Assembly: GCF_001424875.1 (NCBI RefSeq)
Contig: NZ_LMCT01000034.1
Location: forward strand, 207,301-271,300
Length of the DNA stretch: 64,000 nucleotides
From: Kitasatospora sp. Root107
GTDB taxonomy: Bacteria > Actinomycetota > Actinomycetes > Streptomycetales > Streptomycetaceae
Direction: 5' to 3'
Below, piece by piece: positions 49,592 to 57,583 of this stretch. The notes beneath the pieces are model-generated. The model was not told the DNA's origin. It did no database searches and was given only the letters and a program-made list of their open reading frames with translations. Each line of letters opens with the position of its first letter. The stretch's first letter is position 1. A program made the translations under genes and the position numbers.

Positions 49592-49711
49592 ACCAGGGGC
49601 TCGGGGAACTGCGACGCCGACCTCGTACAAGGTCACCGGTGCGTAGGTGGTCAGGCACTTTCGCCTGTGACCCGCACACCAGATCTCGTCGCCGTTCCCC
49701 GAGCCCCTGGT
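49592..49711. repeat. Dispersed intergenic repeat element, copy B, forming a long inverted repeat
   Basis: 49592-49616 is the reverse complement of 49687-49711 with one mismatch (25 bp, core CCAGGGGCTCGGGGAAC). Between them, 49648-49665 is the inverse of the 18-bp block at 8217-8234. It fills most of the 164-bp gap between the convergent G8 and CbiX-like genes. It would form a long stem in RNA and may act as a bidirectional terminator. Confidence 0.8.
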
Positions 49712-49739
49712 CACACGTGGCTGAGCAACTGCAAAAGGG

Positions 49740-50585
49740 TTACGCCTCGTCAGCGAGCACGATCTCCAGCGCAGACAGGTAAGCCGAAGCGATCAGCTGC
49801 CCGAGCGCCGCGTACGCGCCGAGCGGAGCCGCCCCAGGACACCCCGTCTCCTCCGCCGCAGTCGCCAGCAGCTCGGGATCGGCCTCGGGCCCGATCACCA
49901 GCGGAGCGAGCGCGGGCCGGACCGACCCGGTAGCCCGCAGGTGCTCGACGGCGGCCAGCACCGACCCGGGCACGTCCAGCGCGGCCGGCACGACCGGCAC
50001 CGCGAGCCGCGCGGCCAGCAGTACGCCGGTGATCCCGGCCGCCGCAGCCGCCTCCTCGCCGCCGGCGGTGGTGAGGACCACGCCGTCCGCAGCCGTGGCG
50101 ATGGCGAACAGCCGGGCCCGGTCGGCCCGGGCCAGCCCGGCCTCGGAGAGCCGGACGTGGACGGCCTCGGCCAGCAGCGGGTGCGGGCCGAGCACGTCGG
50201 TGACGGTGGCGCCGGTCTCGGCGGCCAGCCGGTGCAGCTCCGTCAGGGAGCCGTGCGGGCCGGGCAGCAGGGGCACCAGGACAGGTGCGGGGAGCCCGGC
50301 CTGGGCCGCCTGGGCGAGCAGCTCTGCGACGGTGGGGTACTCCGGATCGGTGCTCTCCAGGTACGCGGCGGCCGCCTCGATGCCAGGCTGCTCACCCCGG
50401 ACGATCGAGAGCAGTTCCTCGACCACGGGGCGGGACTCCGGTCCGGCGGTGGCCGGGACGGCCAGCACCAACGACGGCGAACCCGCGGGAATCTCCGGCC
50501 GCTCGGGACGGCGGTGGCGCCCCCGCGCACGGGAGCCTGGAGTGCGGACGGGCAGTGGTGCGCCCGGGATGGCTGCTGTGCTCAT
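49740..50585 (-). CDS. Divergent CbiX/sirohydrochlorin chelatase-like protein
   Basis: 281 aa from ATG 50585. Two CbiX-like halves are recognisable: LVLAVPATAGPESRPVVEELL... with a central PLLPGPHGSLTEL (~125), and VVLTTAGGEEAAAAAGITGVLLAARLAVPVVPAAL. Functional CbiX/SirB enzymes have a metal-binding His in LVxxGHGSR at the N-terminus; here that segment reads LVLAVPATAG, so the His is lost. Family members in Streptomyces are commonly annotated as sirohydrochlorin chelatases even when alone. Chelatase activity is doubtful here. Confidence 0.7.
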   Translation of the reverse strand: MSTAAIPGAPLPVRTPGSRARGRHRRPERPEIPAGSPSLVLAVPATAGPESRPVVEELLSIVRGEQPGIEAAAAYLESTDPEYPTVAELLAQAAQAGLPAPVLVPLLPGPHGSLTELHRLAAETGATVTDVLGPHPLLAEAVHVRLSEAGLARADRARLFAIATAADGVVLTTAGGEEAAAAAGITGVLLAARLAVPVVPAALDVPGSVLAAVEHLRATGSVRPALAPLVIGPEADPELLATAAEETGCPGAAPLGAYAALGQLIASAYLSALEIVLADEA

Positions 50586-50924
50586 GGCGGAGATCGTAGG
50601 ACATTCCGCGGACCGGCCCACAGTCGGGCCGCTCTCCGGACGGTGATCGGCGTCACAATCGGGCCGAAGTGACGGACCGTGAGGCGGCCCGGAAAGCCCG
50701 CCAAGATCGACAACCCGCTGGAGTTCGAGTACGCGCAGTCATCGGTATGTTCACGAATCGCTGTGATTTGTCCGCATAAGTGGTGCCAACTTGCCTGTCC
50801 GGCAAGGCCCGTGGAGGGATGATGCCCATTCGGTGCACGAGCAAACACCCGTGCTGATGCACGTGCACTGGAGCTATCATCACGTCAAGTGAGGCGAACG
50901 CCAGGCACGTCGGGGAGAATTCGA
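50586..50924. promoter_or_regulatory. Promoter region of the DUF397 gene, including a TGCACGTGCA palindrome
   Basis: The 339-bp gap carries TGCACGTGCA at 50858-50867, a related GGTGCACGAGC at about 50832, and no other clear signal. The same palindrome core occurs twice in the promoter region of the XRE gene at 52240. It is a candidate operator of that regulator. Confidence 0.6.
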
Positions 50925-51161
50925 ATGCAGAACACGTACAACGGCATGGCGGCTGCGGACCTCGAAGACGTGGTCTGGCAGAAGAGCCGACACAGCAACT
51001 CGCAGGGGAACTGCGTGGAGTTCGCGGCGCTGCCCGGCGGCGACGTCGCGATGCGCAACTCCCGGTTCCCGGACGGTCCGGCGCTCATCTACACCCGGGC
51101 GGAGATCACCGCCCTGCTGCTCGGTGCCAAGGACGGGGAGTTCGACCACCTGTCCGGCTGA
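50925..51161 (+). CDS. DUF397 small protein, WhiJ/AbaA-associated type
   Basis: 78 aa, ATG at 50925. The family core is WQKSRHSNSQGNCVEFAALPGGDVAMRNSRFPDGPALIYTRAEITALLLGAKDGEFDHL. DUF397 proteins are small partners of XRE/DUF5753 regulators; in the abaA and whiJ loci of S. coelicolor they occur with an RsbW-like kinase and influence development and antibiotic production. All three classes occur here within 2.2 kb. A Rho-independent-like hairpin follows. Confidence 0.9.
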   Translation: MQNTYNGMAAADLEDVVWQKSRHSNSQGNCVEFAALPGGDVAMRNSRFPDGPALIYTRAEITALLLGAKDGEFDHLSG

Positions 51162-51187
51162 TCAGGCGTCACCCTGGTGGTGCGTCA

Positions 51188-51219
51188 AAGGCCGTCGTGG
51201 AAGTCACCGCGACGGCCTT
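51188..51219 (+). terminator. Hairpin terminator after the DUF397 gene
   Basis: AAGGCCGTCG (51188-51197) pairs with CGACGGCCTT (51210-51219) and is followed by CGTCATTT. It lies 27 bp after the stop codon. Confidence 0.8.
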
Positions 51220-51263
51220 CGTCATTTCCTGTGGTCCGAATTTCCGGTGGCCCCGACCCCGCT

Positions 51264-51824
51264 TCAGGCGGAGCGCCGGTGCCGGCCCGCCGCCTCGGCG
51301 TTCTCCGCCTCGAAGACGGCCCAGACCACCTTCCCCGCACCGGCCAGCGGGTGCCAGCCCCAGGCTCGGCTGAACGAGTCCACCAGGTGCAGCCCCCGGC
51401 CGGACTCCGCGACGAAGTCGGGCTCCCGGGCCACCGGGCCCCGGCTGCTCGGGTCGCTCACCGCGCAGACCACCTGCGGCGAGCGGTGCACCAGGCTGAT
51501 CCGGATCGGCAGTTGGGCGTCGGCGGCCTGGGTCGGACCCGGCTGCAGCGGAAACCGGACCGCCTCCCCTGACCGGACCGACTCGGTGAGTATGCGGACC
51601 GACTCGGCCGACGGGGCGTCAGCACGCTGCTCCAGCGCATGCCGAAGGGCGTTGGTCACCAACTCGGAGGCGACCAGCGCGACATCGTCGAAGAGTGCGC
51701 CCAGGCCCCAGCTGTGCAGCGTCGACCGGGCGAACTCCCGGGCGGTTCTGACGGCTTCGAAGCGGGGAGCGAGCGTACAGGTGACCACGTGGGGGTCGAC
51801 CGCGATGGCCGTACCGGTGCTCAT
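51264..51824 (-). CDS. RsbW-like ATP-binding anti-sigma factor/regulatory kinase
   Basis: 186 aa from ATG 51824 with GGAGGAGC upstream. It is a stand-alone GHKL ATPase: N-box ASELVTNALRHAL (~55), insert, G1-box VSDPSSRGP (~125) and the ATP lid SGRGLHLVDSFSRAWG (~147). There is an insertion of about 25 residues between the boxes. Members of this class in Streptomyces phosphorylate or sequester regulatory partners, and some pair with DUF397/XRE proteins. It is divergent from the XRE gene with palindromic operators in between. Confidence 0.88.
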   Translation of the reverse strand: MSTGTAIAVDPHVVTCTLAPRFEAVRTAREFARSTLHSWGLGALFDDVALVASELVTNALRHALEQRADAPSAESVRILTESVRSGEAVRFPLQPGPTQAADAQLPIRISLVHRSPQVVCAVSDPSSRGPVAREPDFVAESGRGLHLVDSFSRAWGWHPLAGAGKVVWAVFEAENAEAAGRHRRSA

Positions 51825-51923
51825 GAAGAGCTCCTCCCATAAGGGGGCGGACACGGCTGGACCCGCCGGGGTCATGCCGGTCACCTCCGACTCGCTCGGC
51901 CTCACGGCCACCGCCTCGGCCAG

Positions 51924-51991
51924 CCATACGCGCACACGGACAACCGGCCACGCGGGGGCGCGGCCGGATGCGTGTGCGGAAACGCGTATGG
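51924..51991. repeat. Long interrupted palindrome in the divergent region
   Basis: CCATACGCG (51924-51932) pairs with CGCGTATGG (51983-51991), ACACG (51934-51938) with CGTGT (51971-51975), and CCGGCC (51944-51949) with GGCCGG (51962-51967). Together they make a 68-bp hairpin about 100 bp upstream of the anti-sigma gene start. It could be a regulatory stem or an operator array. Confidence 0.55.
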
Positions 51992-52029
51992 GGTCGACGC
52001 GGTACCCGCAGGGATGCCAGGGGCGTGCA

Positions 52030-52131
52030 GGTGCACGTGCACCATGGTCCTCTGCGCACACTGCGGATGCAAGAGTCGATTCACGTGCAGTCGCACTATT
52101 GGCATATGCAAGCGCCGGATGCACGTGCATC
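52030..52131. promoter_or_regulatory. Two 14-bp palindromes with core TGCACGTGCA (probable XRE/WhiJ-like operators)
   Basis: GGTGCACGTGCACC (52030-52043) and GATGCACGTGCATC (52118-52131) are perfect palindromes, 88 bp apart. A half-match TTCACGTGCAGT lies between them (near 52079). They fall upstream of the XRE gene start at 52240 and behind the divergent anti-sigma start at 51824. The same core is found before the DUF397 gene. The HTH protein encoded next is the natural candidate ligand. Confidence 0.7.
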
Positions 52132-52239
52132 ATGGAGCCCGGAGCGCGTAAGAGGAAGATCGTTCAGTCAGTACCGGCACCCAGAGCGCTCAACTGATGG
52201 CAGACTGTGCGCTGTTTGCCCACGGCGGAGGTTTACGGC

Positions 52240-53109
52240 ATGACCACCACAGCTCAGCCCGGCGGCGGTTCGATGGTGCGCCGTATCCTGCTCGGTTCGC
52301 AGCTCCGTCGCCTCCGCGAGTCCCGCGGCATCACCCGCGAGGACGCCGGGTACCAGATCCGCGCCTCGGAGTCGAAGATCAGCCGGATGGAACTCGGCCG
52401 GGTCTCCTTCAAGGAGCGTGACGTCGCCGACCTGCTCAGCCTCTACGGGGTGGACGACGGCGGCGAGCGCGAGGCCCTGCTCGGCCTGGTCCGGGAGGCC
52501 AACAAGTCCGGCTGGTGGCACAGCTTCAACGACGTGCTGCCCGGCTGGTTCCAGACCTACGTCGGGCTGGAGGAGGCCGCCGCCCAGATCCGCACGTACG
52601 AGGTGCAGTTCATCCCCGGCCTGCTGCAGTGCGAGGAGTACGCCCGCGCGGTCTTCGGGCAGACCCGTCCGGTGATCTCCCAGGAGGAGCTGGAGCGGCG
52701 GCTCAGCCTGCGGCTGCGGCGGCAGAAGCTGCTCACCGACGGGCAGAGCCCGCGCCTGTGGGCAGTCATCGACGAGGCGGCGCTGCGCCGCCCGGTCGGC
52801 GGGCCGAAGGTGATGCGGGCTCAGGTGCAGTACCTGCTCGACATCTCGGAGCAGGCCAACGTGGTGATCCAGGTGATGCCGTTCCGCTTCGGGGCGCACG
52901 CCGGCGAGAGCGGCGCGTTCTCGATCCTGCGCTTCCCCGAGCAGGACCTGGCCGACGTGGTCTACCTGGAGCAGCTCACCAGCGCGCTCTACCTCGACAA
53001 GCGCGACGACGTCGACGCCTACGTCCAGGTGATGGAGCGGCTCTGCGTCGACAGCCTCACCCCGGAACAGACCAGGGACCTGCTCACCCGGATCCTGGCC
53101 GGTCACTGA
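52240..53109 (+). CDS. XRE-family regulator with DUF5753 domain (WhiJ-like)
   Basis: 289 aa from ATG 52240. The HTH is at ~18-75 (LGSQLRRLRESRGITREDAGYQIRASESKISRMELGRVSFKERDV) and the DUF5753 effector domain at ~100-285, with the family signatures FIPGLLQCEEYARAV and PFRFGAHAGESGAFSILRFPEQDL. WhiJ-like regulators repress developmental genes, and their activity is modulated by DUF397 partners. Here the partner gene and an RsbW-like kinase are next door, so the three probably form one switch. Autorepression through the TGCACGTGCA sites is likely. Confidence 0.92.
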   Translation: MTTTAQPGGGSMVRRILLGSQLRRLRESRGITREDAGYQIRASESKISRMELGRVSFKERDVADLLSLYGVDDGGEREALLGLVREANKSGWWHSFNDVLPGWFQTYVGLEEAAAQIRTYEVQFIPGLLQCEEYARAVFGQTRPVISQEELERRLSLRLRRQKLLTDGQSPRLWAVIDEAALRRPVGGPKVMRAQVQYLLDISEQANVVIQVMPFRFGAHAGESGAFSILRFPEQDLADVVYLEQLTSALYLDKRDDVDAYVQVMERLCVDSLTPEQTRDLLTRILAGH

Positions 53110-53116
53110 CCCGGCG

Positions 53117-53782
53117 TCAGCCCTGGGGTCTCTCAGGCAATTCGCAGGCCCGGACCGGCGGCTGCCAGCGCGGCGGCGCGACCGGCTGCGGCGGTACGCC
53201 CAACTCCCAGGCCAGGCCGTAGCGGTAGAACAGGTCCGCCCGGATCGGCGGCAGCGTGACCGCGGCGCCGGGCAGCAGTACCCCGATGCAGCCGCCCATC
53301 AGCGCACTGCGCAGCACCGCGTGTTCGGCGACCGGATCGGCCGCGCCCCAGGCCAGCAGCAGATCCTGCAGGATCTTCCCGAGCTGCCGCTGCTCCGGGT
53401 CCTTGACGAAGGCGCCGGTGTCCGGGTCGAGGATCAGCGCCAGGTGCGAGCGCATCACCCGGGGGTGGTCGAGCGCCAGCCCGAGCACCGCGTCGATCGC
53501 CCTGGCCAGCCGGGCCTCCGGGCTGCTCCCCGCGGGCAGCCCGGCCAGTGCCTCGGCCAGTGACACGTGCATCATCCGGTGGGTGGCCGCCTGCATCAGG
53601 AGTCGTTTGCTGTCGAAGTAGTACGACAGCAGGCCCCGGGCGAGCCCGGCGCGCTCGGCTATGTCGCCAAGCGTGGTCCTGCCGTATCCGTGCCGGTCCA
53701 CCAGCTCGACCGTGGCGCGCATGATGCGGAGCCGGGAACGTTGGCGCATTTCCTCGTTGACCGATTCCCCGCGAGGTGCCAT
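53117..53782 (-). CDS. TetR-family regulator
   Basis: 221 aa from ATG 53782; a GTG seven codons later is possible. The frame is open far upstream but without coding character. The HTH is IMRATVELVDRHGYGRTTLGDIAERAGLARGLLSYYFDSKRLLM (~20-63). Its own promoter region holds a perfect dyad ATTGGC-5-GCCAAT (53803-53819), a likely autoregulatory operator. The MFS drug exporter gene lies directly upstream on the same strand, so the regulator may also control it, although a MarR gene sits at that exporter's promoter. Confidence 0.88.
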   Translation of the reverse strand: MAPRGESVNEEMRQRSRLRIMRATVELVDRHGYGRTTLGDIAERAGLARGLLSYYFDSKRLLMQAATHRMMHVSLAEALAGLPAGSSPEARLARAIDAVLGLALDHPRVMRSHLALILDPDTGAFVKDPEQRQLGKILQDLLLAWGAADPVAEHAVLRSALMGGCIGVLLPGAAVTLPPIRADLFYRYGLAWELGVPPQPVAPPRWQPPVRACELPERPQG

Positions 53783-53802
53783 CGTGTCTGCTCCGTACGT
53801 TG

Positions 53803-53819
53803 ATTGGCTCCTGGCCAAT
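53803..53819. promoter_or_regulatory. TetR-type operator dyad
   Basis: ATTGGC (53803-53808), spacer TCCTG, GCCAAT (53814-53819) is a perfect inverted repeat 21 bp before the TetR start codon, and ATATACTGG follows. Its size and placement fit autorepression. Confidence 0.6.
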
Positions 53820-53868
53820 ATACTGGCAGGGCCGGTACGGGTTCCTTCAGGGGTACCCGGGTACGGAG

Positions 53869-53917
53869 ACGAAGGCCGGCTCCACCAACACGGGGGTTTG
53901 GTGGAGCCGGCCTTCGT
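53869..53917 (-). terminator. Strong terminator after the MFS exporter gene
   Basis: A 20-bp perfect stem (53869-53888 with 53898-53917, core GGCCGGCTCCACC / GGTGGAGCCGGCC) begins 24 bp past the MFS stop and separates that gene from the TetR promoter. Confidence 0.88.
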
Positions 53918-53940
53918 GCTGACCCGGTGTCGGCTGCGGG

Positions 53941-55479
53941 TCAGCGCTGGGACAGCACCTCGGAGTTCGAGGTGGTGGCGGCGCCGGAGTAGTCGTAGTC
54001 GGGCACGGCCACCGGCTGCTTCCGGTTGCGCTCCAGGACCACGCCCACCGCGGTGACCAGGAAGCCGAGCAGCGAGATCCCGCTGATCACCAGCAACGCC
54101 GGGCGGTAGCCGTCCAGTTGGGCCGCGGGGCTCTGCCCGCCGTTGCTGCCCGCGGTGATCACCGCCGTCGCGGCGGCCAGCACCAGTGCACTGCCGACCT
54201 GGAACGCGGTGTTCACCAGCCCGGACGCCAGCCCCTGCTCGTCGTCCGAGACGCCGTTGGTGGCGGCGATGTTGACGGAGGGGAAGCCCAGCGCGAAGCC
54301 GATGCCGAGCAGGACCATGCTCGGCAGCACCAGGCCGACGAAGCTGCTGTGCTCGTCCAGCCGGAGGAAGAGCACGTAGCCGAGGGTCAGCGAGAGCACC
54401 CCGCCGAGCATCAGCCGACCGGTACCGAACCGGTCCACGATGGCGCCCATCTTGGTGGCCGACAGGGCGACCAGCGCACCGGCGGGCAGGAAGGCCAGTG
54501 CCATCTCGAGCGCGGACCAGCCGAGCAGTCGCTGCAGGTAGAGCGTGGCGACGAACTGGAAGCCGGCGTAGCTGCCGAACAGGGCGAGCGCGGTCAGGTT
54601 GGCCCGGGCCACGCCGCCGTTGCGGAAGATGCCGAGCCGGACCAGCGGGTGCGCGGTGCGCTGCTCGATCACCAGGAAGGCGGCGGCCAGCGCGACCACC
54701 ACGAGCAGCGACAGGATGGTGCGGGCACTCGCCCAGCCGGCGCTCTGCGCCTCGGTGACGGTGAAGACCAGCAGCAGCAGCGAGCCGGTGCCGGTGATCG
54801 CCCCGGCGATGTCGTACCCGCCGGTGCCACGCTCGGGGCGGGGCTGACGGGGCAGCAGACGGAACGCGAAGACCAGCGCGATCAGCGCGACCGGGACGGG
54901 CATCAGGAAGGTGAAGCGCCAGCCGACCGAGGTGAGCAGGCCGCTCAGCACCAGGCCGAGCGAGAAGCCGCTGGCGCCGGTGACGGTGTAGATGCTCAGC
55001 GCGCGGTTGCGGGCCGGGCCCTCGGCGAAGGTGGTGGTGATGATGGAGAGGCCTGCCGGAGCGGTGAAGGCGGCGGCCACCCCCTTGACGAAGCGGGCCG
55101 CGATCAGCAGGCCGCCGTTGTCGACCAGACCGCCGAGCAGGGAGGCGGCGGCGAAGACGGCGAGCGCGATCAGGAAGACCTCGCGGCGTCCGAGCAGGTC
55201 GGCCGCCCGGCCGCCGAGCAGCAGGAGACCGCCGTAGCCGAGGACGTAGCCACTGACCACCCACTGCAGGGTGGAGGTGGAGAGGTGCAGGTCGTCACCG
55301 ATCGACGGGAGGGCGACGCCGACCATCGAGACGTCGAGGGCATCGAGGAACAGGGCGGCGCAGAGGACGATCAGGGTGCCCCAGAGTCGGGGGCTCCATT
55401 TGTCGTCACCGTGAACGGACGGGGCGTCAGAAGAGTTGGCAGGGGCGCTGGTTGCCGAAGGCTCTCGGGCTGTGGTCAT
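53941..55479 (-). CDS. MFS multidrug exporter (EmrB/QacA, DHA2 type)
   Basis: 512 aa from ATG 55479, with about 14 transmembrane helices. DHA2 motifs are LDALDVSMVGVALPSIGDDL in helix 1, GRAADLLGRREVFLIAL (motif A) and GASGFSLGLVLSGLLTSVGWRFTF (motif C-like). It exports hydrophobic drugs using proton motive force. The start has no good Shine-Dalgarno sequence, so it may be leaderless or start at a nearby codon. It is divergent from a MarR gene with dyads between them, a common drug-inducible pair. Confidence 0.9.
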   Translation of the reverse strand: MTTAREPSATSAPANSSDAPSVHGDDKWSPRLWGTLIVLCAALFLDALDVSMVGVALPSIGDDLHLSTSTLQWVVSGYVLGYGGLLLLGGRAADLLGRREVFLIALAVFAAASLLGGLVDNGGLLIAARFVKGVAAAFTAPAGLSIITTTFAEGPARNRALSIYTVTGASGFSLGLVLSGLLTSVGWRFTFLMPVPVALIALVFAFRLLPRQPRPERGTGGYDIAGAITGTGSLLLLVFTVTEAQSAGWASARTILSLLVVVALAAAFLVIEQRTAHPLVRLGIFRNGGVARANLTALALFGSYAGFQFVATLYLQRLLGWSALEMALAFLPAGALVALSATKMGAIVDRFGTGRLMLGGVLSLTLGYVLFLRLDEHSSFVGLVLPSMVLLGIGFALGFPSVNIAATNGVSDDEQGLASGLVNTAFQVGSALVLAAATAVITAGSNGGQSPAAQLDGYRPALLVISGISLLGFLVTAVGVVLERNRKQPVAVPDYDYSGAATTSNSEVLSQR

Positions 55480-55491
55480 GGAGGAGACAGT

Positions 55492-55534
55492 ACATGCATG
55501 TGCAACCAATGCAAGTCGATTTAATGCGGTTGCA
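55492..55534. promoter_or_regulatory. MarR-type operator region
   Basis: A perfect palindrome ACATGCATGT (55492-55501) is directly followed by TGCAACC (55501-55507) mirrored by GGTTGCA (55528-55534). The segment sits between the divergent MFS (start 55479) and MarR (start 55568) genes, and can control both promoters. Confidence 0.65.
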
Positions 55535-55567
55535 GTAAGTTCCGAGGCATGTGCTAGCCTGGGGCTC

Positions 55568-55999
55568 GTGTCAGAACTCGATGTCGCCGCCGACGAGGCG
55601 GCCCTGGTCGCCGGCTGGCGGGAGTTGTTGGCCCGTCACGCGGCCACCGCGTGTGCGCTCGACCGTGAGCTCGGTGAACTGCACGGTCTGGGCATGAGTG
55701 AGTTCGAGGTGCTGGAGCGCCTGTTCGAGGACGAACGGGGGGCCGACCGGGAGAAGCTCCGGGTGCAGGACCTCGCGCACCAGGTGCACCTGAGCCAGAG
55801 TGCGCTGTCCCGGCTGATCGGGCGGCTGGAGAAGGCCGGGCTGGTCGAGCGGGCGATGTGCGCGGCCGACCGTCGCGGCATCTTCGTGATGCTCACGGAG
55901 GCCGGGCGGCAGCGTTACCGGGAGGCGCAGCCGGTGCACCGTCAGGTGCTCGCGCGGACGCTGACCGGTACGGCCTGCGTCGCCGGCGGGTCAGAGTAG
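55568..55999 (+). CDS. MarR-family regulator
   Basis: 143 aa from GTG 55568. The winged HTH is MSEFEVLERLFEDE...LRVQDLAHQVHLSQSALSRLIGRLEKAGLVERAMCAADRRGIFVMLTEAGRQ (~40-115), with the DxRG wing typical of MarR. It probably represses the divergent MFS exporter and itself. Its 3' end overlaps the M56 peptidase gene by 9 nt on the opposite strand. Confidence 0.9.
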   Translation: MSELDVAADEAALVAGWRELLARHAATACALDRELGELHGLGMSEFEVLERLFEDERGADREKLRVQDLAHQVHLSQSALSRLIGRLEKAGLVERAMCAADRRGIFVMLTEAGRQRYREAQPVHRQVLARTLTGTACVAGGSE

Positions 56000-56938
56000 A
56001 GCGTTCAATCCAGGCGCCACCGCGAGCAGCACCGCTGCCGCCGGCGCGGCGAGCGCCGCCACGGTGAGCCGCAGCCGGTGCCGGACGGGCAGCCGGGGCG
56101 CCCCCAGCAGCAGCCGGTCCACCCGGTGCGGGGACTGTGCCAGCTGCTGCGGCGGGCAGGAGCCGAAGACCCCGCGGCCGCTGTTGATCTCGACCAGCGC
56201 CAGTGCCGTGGTCACTCGCCCGTGCCGACGGGCGGCCCGGTCGTCGGCGGCCAGTTCGACCAACTCGCCCACCTGGTCCCGGAACGCGCTGAACACGCCC
56301 ACCCCCGGGAACCCGCTGGCCAGCGCCTGAGCGGACTGCGCCAGCCAGTGGTGCCTGGCCCGGACGTGCCCTCGTTCATGGCTGAGCACCGCCGCCAGCT
56401 CGCGGTCGGTCAGCTGCTGCAGCGCACCCGTGGTGACCACCAGCCGGGCGCCCGGCCCGGGCAGCGACCAGGCCTCGGGGCGGACGTTCTCCAGCACCAC
56501 CAGCTGCTCCCCGGTCCGCCGGGGGAGGGCCAGTCCGCCCGGCAACTCCGGCGCGCGGTCGGCCAGTTCGGCGAAGCGGCGGACCCGCAGCGCGCGGGCC
56601 GCCAGCACCTCCCGGCCGAGCGACCAGGCGGTCCAGACCCCGCCGGCCGCGAGCAGCGCGGCGGCCAGCCGGCCCCAGCCCTCGGCACCCGCCAGGCCGT
56701 ACGCCGCCTCGACGCCGTGCGGGGCGCCGGTGAAGAGCAGTTCGCGCAGACCGGGAAGGGCGGCCGAGGAGGCCAGCAGCAGACCGAGCAGGCAGCAGAG
56801 CAGGACGGCGATCACCAGACACTGCCAGGCACAGAGCGCCAGCACGGGTTCGCGTTCGGCCCAGGGCGCGCGGGCCAGCAGCCGGGGCGCCACTGTGGAC
56901 AGCAGAACTCCCCCAGGCGGGCACGCGGGCGCGACCAT
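55991..56938 (-). CDS. M56/M48-type membrane metallopeptidase (BlaR1-like)
   Basis: 315 aa from ATG 56938; GTG 56953 is an alternative. Several hydrophobic helices (LALCAWQCLVIAVLLCCLLGLLLASSA; LAAALLAAGGVWTAW; C-terminal LTVAALAAPAAAVLLAVA) flank a zinc motif HERGH in AAVLSHERGHVRARHHW (~195). BlaR1-type proteins cleave BlaI/MecI repressors, but no BlaI gene is adjacent here and no penicillin-binding sensor domain is present. A membrane housekeeping peptidase is more likely. Confidence 0.82.
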   Translation of the reverse strand: MVAPACPPGGVLLSTVAPRLLARAPWAEREPVLALCAWQCLVIAVLLCCLLGLLLASSAALPGLRELLFTGAPHGVEAAYGLAGAEGWGRLAAALLAAGGVWTAWSLGREVLAARALRVRRFAELADRAPELPGGLALPRRTGEQLVVLENVRPEAWSLPGPGARLVVTTGALQQLTDRELAAVLSHERGHVRARHHWLAQSAQALASGFPGVGVFSAFRDQVGELVELAADDRAARRHGRVTTALALVEINSGRGVFGSCPPQQLAQSPHRVDRLLLGAPRLPVRHRLRLTVAALAAPAAAVLLAVAPGLNALL

Positions 56939-57055
56939 GCGCCGTGTGTCCAACCTACGCGCTGGGCGCGCCCCTTAGGAACGCCTTGCGCCGCGCCAGT
57001 GACCAAGCTGACACGGGCGGCGGCCCGGCCGACCGCTGTCGCCTGCTTGCGGGGC

Positions 57056-57583
57056 TCACATCGTCAGCAGCATCGCGAACATCCCGACGCCCATCGCCGT
57101 CCGGCAGGCCCGCGAGAGGTCGGCCGCCCCGGCCGCCGCTGCGGCGGCGACGGTGGCGCGGCCGCCGGGGACGGAGAGCAGCCGGCTGCCCGTCCAGAGC
57201 GTGTACCCGCCGAAGTAGCCGAGCAGGGCACCGGTCACGGCCGGCAGCCCCATCGAACCGTGGTGACCGGCCGGGGCCAGCCCCATGTACGCCATGGCCA
57301 GCGCCCCGATCGCGTGGTGCAGCCGGTGGGCCCGGGGTGCGCCCGGCGCCAGGGCGCCGATCAGCAGGGCCAGGGCGAGCAGGGCGGACAGCCACCCCCA
57401 GACGATCCCGGGCCGGAGCACCATCCCGGCCATCCCGATCCCCATCAGCGCCTCGGCGGCGTCCGAGTCCCAGCTCGCCGACGCGCAGACTCCCCGGCCG
57501 GCCCGCAGCCGGTGCAGACCGAATCCGGCCGAGCCTGCGGCGAGAGCCGCGAGCAGCCAGCTGACCATGACCGGACCGTGCAC
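57056..57583 (-). CDS. DUF5134 membrane protein
   Basis: 175 aa. It has five or six hydrophobic helices and His residues typical of the family: HGPVMVSWLLAALAAGSAGFGLHRL, DSDAAEALMGIGMAGMVL, HHAIGALAMAYMGLAPAGHH, and a C-terminal CRTAMGVGMFAMLLTM. DUF5134 members are actinobacterial membrane proteins with a helix count and His/Met pattern suggestive of metal (copper) handling, but the role is unknown. It follows the M56 peptidase direction but is 118 bp upstream of it. Confidence 0.78.
   Translation of the reverse strand: MHGPVMVSWLLAALAAGSAGFGLHRLRAGRGVCASASWDSDAAEALMGIGMAGMVLRPGIVWGWLSALLALALLIGALAPGAPRAHRLHHAIGALAMAYMGLAPAGHHGSMGLPAVTGALLGYFGGYTLWTGSRLLSVPGGRATVAAAAAAGAADLSRACRTAMGVGMFAMLLTM

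Noticed and set aside
53783..55264. Long N-terminal extension of the TetR gene at 53117-53782
   Set aside because: The extra ~490 codons are antisense or shifted shadow of the MFS gene and cross its terminator.
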